A DNA stretch of 17,300 bases from Puniceicoccales bacterium. Its GTDB lineage: Bacteria; Verrucomicrobiota; Verrucomicrobiia; Opitutales; UBA953. The notes below the pieces were generated by a model. It had not been told where the DNA came from, did not search any database, and saw only the letters and a list, made by a program, of their open reading frames with translations. The position numbers and the translations under genes are program-made. The stretch lies in contig JAITXH010000084.1 of the NCBI GenBank assembly GCA_031284845.1, positions 1-17,300 of the forward strand, in the 5' to 3' direction. Below, one piece after another: positions 13,880-17,300 of the stretch; position 1 is the first letter of the stretch; each line of letters starts with the position of its first letter.

Positions 13880-14461
13880 ATGGCCCGAAAGAATTCACGC
13901 ACCCTCTGGATGGAGAAATTGCTCCGGGGCGACGCATCCGGCCCCGTCCGGGAAGCAGTGCCGATGGGGGCGCGGACGCCTTACGCCGGGCATGTGCTCG
14001 GCATAGATCCGAGTTTGCGCGGCACCGGGCTGGCTGTGGTGGCGCTCGGGGGCGCGGAGGGGCCGGTGTTGTGCGCGAGCCGCACCTTGCGCTTGCGCCC
14101 GGCGCTGTCCATGCCGGAATGCCTTGGCGAGATTTACAAGGCGGTGGCGGACTACATTGAGGAATGGCCCGTGCGGCATGTCGCGTTGGAGCAGACGATA
14201 TATGTGCAAAATTTTCAAACGGCGCAGATACTCGGTGCGGCACGCGGCGCGGCGATTGCAGCGGCGGCGGTGCTCAGGAAACCGGTCTTTGAGTATCCGC
14301 CATTACGGGTGAAGCAGGCCGTGGTGGGCTTTGGCCGCGCAGGGAAGGAGCAAGTGGGCGGGATGATACGCCAGTTGCTGCGCCTCCCGGAAGCGTTGCC
14401 CTTGGATGAGTCCGATGCGGCGGCTGTCGCCTTGTGCCATGCCTATACTTGGCGCGGGTGA
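13880..14461 (+). CDS. ruvC: Crossover junction endodeoxyribonuclease RuvC
   Basis: A 193-residue Holliday-junction resolvase that, as a dimer with RuvAB, cuts four-way junctions during recombinational repair. The RNase H-like core is complete: GIDPSLRGTG with Asp43, VALEQTIYVQN with Glu104, and DESDAAAVALCHA with Asp176 and Asp179 correspond to the four acidic residues of E. coli RuvC. The first strand usually starts within a few residues of the N-terminus; here about 38 extra residues precede it. Either the extension is real or translation starts at the internal ATG codons for Met11 (13910) or Met29 (13964); no Shine-Dalgarno decides. Family G-S-R-V-T-G is S-L-R-G-T-G here. The gene follows the ABC ATPase by 27 bases, so it is probably read through from that operon, although its function is unrelated. 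Confidence 0.92.
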   Translation: MARKNSRTLWMEKLLRGDASGPVREAVPMGARTPYAGHVLGIDPSLRGTGLAVVALGGAEGPVLCASRTLRLRPALSMPECLGEIYKAVADYIEEWPVRHVALEQTIYVQNFQTAQILGAARGAAIAAAAVLRKPVFEYPPLRVKQAVVGFGRAGKEQVGGMIRQLLRLPEALPLDESDAAAVALCHAYTWRG

Positions 14462-14493
14462 ATTCGCCAAATTTCATTTTTACTTGAAGTTTC

Positions 14494-15057
14494 ATGACGG
14501 CATGCTTGTCTCACCGCCCGTCTATGCAGGCAGCTTCGCCCATCACTTTCTCCCGCAAACCTTCCCGTTCGTCTAAGAAACGGGAGGACTTGTCAGCATT
14601 GGAGCACGAAGTGAGCGATTTTTTCGCCGGATTTTTGCAATTGCTCGGCTTGCCGCTTTCAGTGGCGCAAATCTATGGATTGCTCTACTGTCGTGAAAAT
14701 TCACTTTCTTTTGAAGAAATTCAACGCAAGTTATGCATTTCGCAAGGCTCTACAAGTCAAGGTCTCCGCTACCTTCTTGAGCGGAGCATGGTGCGTGCGG
14801 TAGCCATCCCGGGGCGGCGGCACAAAGAGTTTTTGGCAGAGACGGCTTTGGGCCGCATTGTTCAAATGTTGTTGAAGGAGCAAGTCTCTCCCCGTCTGGA
14901 TGATGGGCGTCGTCGCTTGAAAGCGGTGGACGTTTTGCTGGAGCACACCGCAGTCCCGCCGGAGTTGGAGGCACGTTTGCGTCGCTTGGGACGCTGGACT
15001 GAGCGGGCGCAGGAGCTGTTGCCCCTCATGCTGAATCTGGCAGGTGGCGGGACTTAA
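14494..15057 (+). CDS. GbsR/MarR-like winged-helix transcriptional regulator
   Basis: A 187-residue DNA-binding protein. After a basic, Ser-rich start (about 1-30) comes a helix (LEHEVSDFFAGFLQLLGLPLSVAQIYGLLY at 36-65) and a winged helix: LSFEEIQRKLCISQGSTSQGLRYLLERSMVR at about 71-101 is the helix-turn-helix, with the wing AIPGRRHKEFLA at 104-115. The block LGLPLSVAQIYGLLY is characteristic of the GbsR branch of MarR-like regulators; in Bacillus GbsR controls glycine betaine synthesis, but relatives are diverse, so target and ligand are unknown. The C-terminal part is helical and probably dimerises. A second ATG at 14524 (Met11) is a possible start. It begins 32 bases after ruvC and lies 135 bases before kdsB; whether it regulates kdsB is not shown. 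Confidence 0.85.
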   Translation: MTACLSHRPSMQAASPITFSRKPSRSSKKREDLSALEHEVSDFFAGFLQLLGLPLSVAQIYGLLYCRENSLSFEEIQRKLCISQGSTSQGLRYLLERSMVRAVAIPGRRHKEFLAETALGRIVQMLLKEQVSPRLDDGRRRLKAVDVLLEHTAVPPELEARLRRLGRWTERAQELLPLMLNLAGGGT

Positions 15058-15192
15058 ACAGGAGAAGAGAAAAATTTTCCGCATCGCAAGGTGCGGGTTC
15101 TGTGCAATGCGCAGGGCAAATACATCACAAAAAAACGCTCGAAGGCTTCAGCCATCCGCTGACCGGCCAAGGGCGGCAGCATGGGGAAAATA

Positions 15193-15936
15193 ATGAGTGT
15201 CACGATTGCGATACCGGCGCGGTTGGCGTCAACGCGTTTGCCGCGAAAGGTCCTTCTCGATCTCGGCGGCAAGCCCGTCGTGCAACATGTCTGGGAACGC
15301 GTAAAAAAAATGCGCTCTGCCGACCGTGTCGTCGTGCTCGCCGATGGCGATGAAGTGGCGGCGGCGGCGCGGGCATTTGGTGCAGAGGTGCTTTTGACCG
15401 CGCCGGAGTGTCCTTCCGGCACCGCGCGGCTCGCATCCGTGCTCGATCAATTGCCGGGAGATTTTTTCTTGAACGTCCAGGGCGACGAGCCGTGCATCGA
15501 GCCGGATTTGCTCGACGCACTCGTGGCGCGTTGGCGCGAGACGCAATGCGAGCTGGTGACCGCCGTGGCACGCATCACCGAGGCCGCCAAGCTCGCGAAC
15601 CCCAATGTCGTCAAAGTCGTGCGCGGAGAAAATGGCCGTGCGGTATATTTCTCGCGCAGCCCCGTGCCCTTCCGGCGCGGAGTGCCGGTCGCCGATTGGC
15701 TGGCGGACGGCACCGTGCCCTACTGGTCGCATATCGGCGTCTATGGGTATGCGCGGGCGACGGTGGCCGGCTACGCCGCCTTGCCTGTCACGCGCATTGA
15801 GCAGATCGAATCGCTGGAGCAATTGCGCTTCGTAGAACACGGCAAAGTCTTTCAAACCGTGGAGACGGGCTATCATCCGGTCTCCATAGACACCGCCGAA
15901 GACCTCGAAAAAGCACGGGCATTGTTCAGCGCCTAG
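15193..15936 (+). CDS. kdsB: 3-deoxy-manno-octulosonate cytidylyltransferase (CMP-Kdo synthetase)
   Basis: A 247-residue cytoplasmic enzyme coupling Kdo to CTP to make CMP-Kdo for the LPS inner core. Signatures: IPARLASTRLPRKVL at 7-21, NVQGDEPCIEP at 94-104, AVYFSRSPVPF at 150-160, YWSHIGVYGY at 177-186, ESLEQLRFVEHG at 206-217 and SIDTAEDLEKA at 231-241. All match KdsB, including the conserved R-S-P-x-P and G-D-E-P motifs, and the length is that of the family. An in-frame ATG four codons earlier (15181) is also possible; I chose 15193 because KdsB proteins begin two to six residues before the first strand and GGGGA lies just upstream of it. Presence of kdsB argues for a Kdo-containing outer membrane. 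The 135 bases upstream hold no clear promoter or terminator. Confidence 0.96.
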   Translation: MSVTIAIPARLASTRLPRKVLLDLGGKPVVQHVWERVKKMRSADRVVVLADGDEVAAAARAFGAEVLLTAPECPSGTARLASVLDQLPGDFFLNVQGDEPCIEPDLLDALVARWRETQCELVTAVARITEAAKLANPNVVKVVRGENGRAVYFSRSPVPFRRGVPVADWLADGTVPYWSHIGVYGYARATVAGYAALPVTRIEQIESLEQLRFVEHGKVFQTVETGYHPVSIDTAEDLEKARALFSA

Positions 15937-16115
15937 GGGAAATGCCCAATATCGCCCGAAAGCCGTTCTGCTTAGTTTGAAGTCTTGGGAACGAACACCG
16001 GGCAAAAACGGTCTTATACGCAGGAATAGCTGATGAGCGCTTAGCGCAATTGGTTTTCCCTTGATACACACACATTTTACTTCACCAAAACATCCACATC
16101 AACACACCATCTCGT

Positions 16116-17039
16116 ATGCAACGACGCGACTTCCTCTCACTTTCCGCAATAACCGGCGCTACCGCGCTTCTAAACTCCGCCTCCCGCGCTACCGCTGCGG
16201 ACACCGCCTCCGCCGATGTGTCGTGGAAGTTGCCCGTCCCCGAAAAACCGGCGCAATTGAACCTTTGCCTCCAATGGGGGGCCATCCCCGGCGGCGCGAT
16301 AAACCAGAAGCTCGATTTCCTCGAAGCAAACGGTTTTGCCGCCGTCGAGCTTCCTACGGGCAAGTGGCTTTTTGACAACCACTCTGCGTTTAAAAAAGCA
16401 CTGGAGGGCCGCAAACTCACCGTGGCGACTGCCTGCGGGCCGAGCGATTTTTCCCATGCTGCCAAAGCCAAACGCGACGCAGAAGTTGCCAAGTTTCTTC
16501 CGCAGCTTGAAGTTCTCGGCGACCTTAAATCCGTGGGCCTCATTCTTTGTCCTGCGCGCCGAACTGTGGCGCTCGGTTTCAGTGAACTGCGTGAAGATTT
16601 CATCAACAATACCGGCAAACGTCTCGCAGAGCATGCCGCCAAACACGGCACAAGCATCGTTCTTGAGCCGCTGACTCGTGGCGAGACACCTTTCCTGAAT
16701 TTAGTGGCAGACGGTGCCAATATTGCCCGTGCCATCGGTCCTGGTGCAACGGTCATGGGCGATTTCTGGCACATGAGCAAAGAAGAGACGAGTTGTCTGG
16801 GCGCATTCATCAGCGGCGGCACCTTGCTCTCACATGTCCACATCGCATCCTTGAAAGACCGGAAGATTCCGGCCATGGAACCTAAATACGACAAATATGT
16901 GGACGGTTTTCGTGGATTAAAAATCATCGGTTACCGCGGAGCGGTGAGTCTCGAAGGCGGTTTCCCGAAGGGTGCTGACAAGACAAAGCTCATTTTGACT
17001 ATGGTCAAATATCTCCGCGATCAATGGGAGCAGGCGTAA
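16116..17039 (+). CDS. Tat-exported sugar phosphate isomerase/epimerase-like TIM-barrel protein
   Basis: A 307-residue protein of the xylose isomerase-like TIM-barrel superfamily (AP_endonuc_2; hydroxypyruvate isomerase and sugar epimerase relatives). The N-terminus has a Tat signal: RRDFLSLSAITGATALL, ending near SRATAAD at about 28, so it would be folded with metal inside the cell and exported to the periplasm. Candidate divalent-metal ligands stand where the family has them: Glu184 (IVLEPL), Asp216 (VMGDFWH), His242 (SHVHIA) and Glu280 (VSLEGG). The substrate is unknown; Tat-exported members are numerous in Verrucomicrobiota, Planctomycetota and Bacteroidota. It stands alone: 179 bases separate it from kdsB. 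That gap holds an 11-base odd palindrome at 16037-16047 (GCGCT-t-AGCGC) that might be an operator, and the start lacks a Shine-Dalgarno. Confidence 0.9.
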   Translation: MQRRDFLSLSAITGATALLNSASRATAADTASADVSWKLPVPEKPAQLNLCLQWGAIPGGAINQKLDFLEANGFAAVELPTGKWLFDNHSAFKKALEGRKLTVATACGPSDFSHAAKAKRDAEVAKFLPQLEVLGDLKSVGLILCPARRTVALGFSELREDFINNTGKRLAEHAAKHGTSIVLEPLTRGETPFLNLVADGANIARAIGPGATVMGDFWHMSKEETSCLGAFISGGTLLSHVHIASLKDRKIPAMEPKYDKYVDGFRGLKIIGYRGAVSLEGGFPKGADKTKLILTMVKYLRDQWEQA

Positions 17040-17227
17040 GGATTTTTTTGGCGGCGGAGCGTGGTAGATCTATTAGATGGCAGGGAACAGTAAAATCCTG
17101 TTCTTTCCGAAGCTAGAGGTGTCGCATCGTCTTTTTTCCGAAAGAAAAAGAGAGGCCTTTCTGGCTTTTCGCAAAACTAATAAAAGTGCTGCATTATCCT
17201 TTCTCCGAAGGAGGAAAATGTGAATAA

Positions 17228-17261
17228 CCGCCGGTGAACCGCGAAGCGGTGTAACCGGCGG
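17228..17261. repeat. Nested GC-rich palindrome (REP-like)
   Basis: Outer arms CCGCCGGT (17228-17235) and ACCGGCGG (17254-17261) pair perfectly over 8 bp. Inner arms ACCGC (17238-17242) and GCGGT (17246-17250) pair over 5 bp around a GAA loop, with only two and three unpaired bases between the stems. Compound imperfect palindromes of this size outside genes are typical of REP elements linked to RAYT (IS200-like) transposases. Only one copy is in the window, so the family assignment is inferred. Confidence 0.65.
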
Positions 17262-17281
17262 ACCCGCACCACCCATTGCAA

Positions 17282-17298
17282 CGTCCCTGAAAGGGGCG
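17282..17298. repeat. Second GAA-loop stem at the window end
   Basis: CGTCCCT (17282-17288) pairs with AGGGGCG (17292-17298) over 7 bp with one G-T wobble around a GAA loop. It is preceded by ATTGCAA and runs to the last bases of the window. Stems of the form CCCT-GAA-AGGG recur in interspersed repeats of Planctomycetes, Verrucomicrobia and Bacteroidetes as I remember them. It may equally be the first half of a CRISPR-type repeat; the window ends too soon to tell. Confidence 0.5.
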
Positions 17299-17300
17299 AA

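Larger units (their letters stand above)
17040..17300. other. Gene-free right edge with clustered GAA-loop hairpins
   Basis: I see no credible gene in the last 261 bases. The first part (17040-17200) is AT-rich with T and A runs, including a weak A/T stem at about 17130-17150. From 17200 onward come three short stems whose loops are GAA: CTCC-GAA-GGAG at 17203-17213, the compound hairpin at 17228-17261, and the stem at 17282-17298 which reaches the window end. No terminator with a proper stem and T run is visible after the gene ending at 17039. The arrangement suggests the beginning of a repeat region or mobile-element boundary that continues outside. Confidence 0.6.

Noticed and set aside
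15977..16019. Possible promoter (TTGAAG and TTATAC) upstream of the TIM-barrel gene.
   Set aside because: The spacing is about 31 bases, far from the usual 16-18.
17073..17276. A 67-codon minus-strand frame in the right-hand intergenic region.
   Set aside because: It runs through the hairpin repeats, shows no family resemblance and has biased, low-complexity content.
17271..17300. Possible first CRISPR repeat (ATTGCAA followed by a short stem) at the window end.
   Set aside because: Only one incomplete copy is visible, no spacer or second repeat can be seen, and no cas gene is in the window; kept only as an alternative for the repeat region.

Overview
The window looks like a stretch of chromosome from a GC-rich, Gram-negative, polysaccharide-degrading bacterium. 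My best guess is Verrucomicrobiota, in the Opitutales/Opitutaceae area. The reasons are a Kdo-activating enzyme (KdsB, so an LPS outer membrane), an exported DUF4965-type glutaminase, a large exported GH2 glycosidase, a Tat-exported sugar-isomerase-like TIM barrel, a MoxR/ABC-type locus, and start codons that mostly lack a Shine-Dalgarno sequence. The taxon is inferred from gene style, not from a marker gene.

Layout. (1) 1-3757, plus strand: the C-terminal end of an OmpR-type response regulator, its histidine kinase, and a secreted glutaminase-like protein immediately behind them. (2) 3761-6020, minus strand: a compact set running VOC protein, HAD phosphatase/mutase, mannose-1-phosphate guanylyltransferase, closed by an intrinsic terminator at 3761-3790. 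(3) 6112-9093, minus strand: an exported GH2 enzyme with both catalytic glutamates. (4) 9227-9646, minus strand: a small, AT-richer gene resembling DUF6869. (5) 9872-14461, plus strand: MoxR AAA+ ATPase, an exported two-helix membrane protein, an ABC ATPase with a proline-rich N-terminal tail, and RuvC, all closely spaced. (6) 14494-15936, plus strand: a GbsR/MarR-like regulator and kdsB. (7) 16116-17039, plus strand: a Tat-exported TIM-barrel protein of the xylose isomerase-like superfamily. (8) 17040-17300: no gene; a series of short hairpins with GAA loops that looks like the start of an interspersed palindromic repeat region running off the window.

How the genes fit together. KdsB and the GDP-mannose-forming enzyme serve envelope polysaccharide synthesis. 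The GH2 enzyme, glutaminase-like protein and TIM-barrel protein are exported and fit scavenging of plant or algal polymers. The MoxR, membrane protein and ABC ATPase group is the least understood part: it resembles the MoxR/ABC loci of this phylum, but the usual DUF58/vWA partners and the ABC permease are not in the window. I consider that group, the duplicated proline-rich tail of its ATPase, and the GAA-loop hairpin region at the right edge the most interesting parts. I did not find a clear defence system, prophage or complete mobile element.
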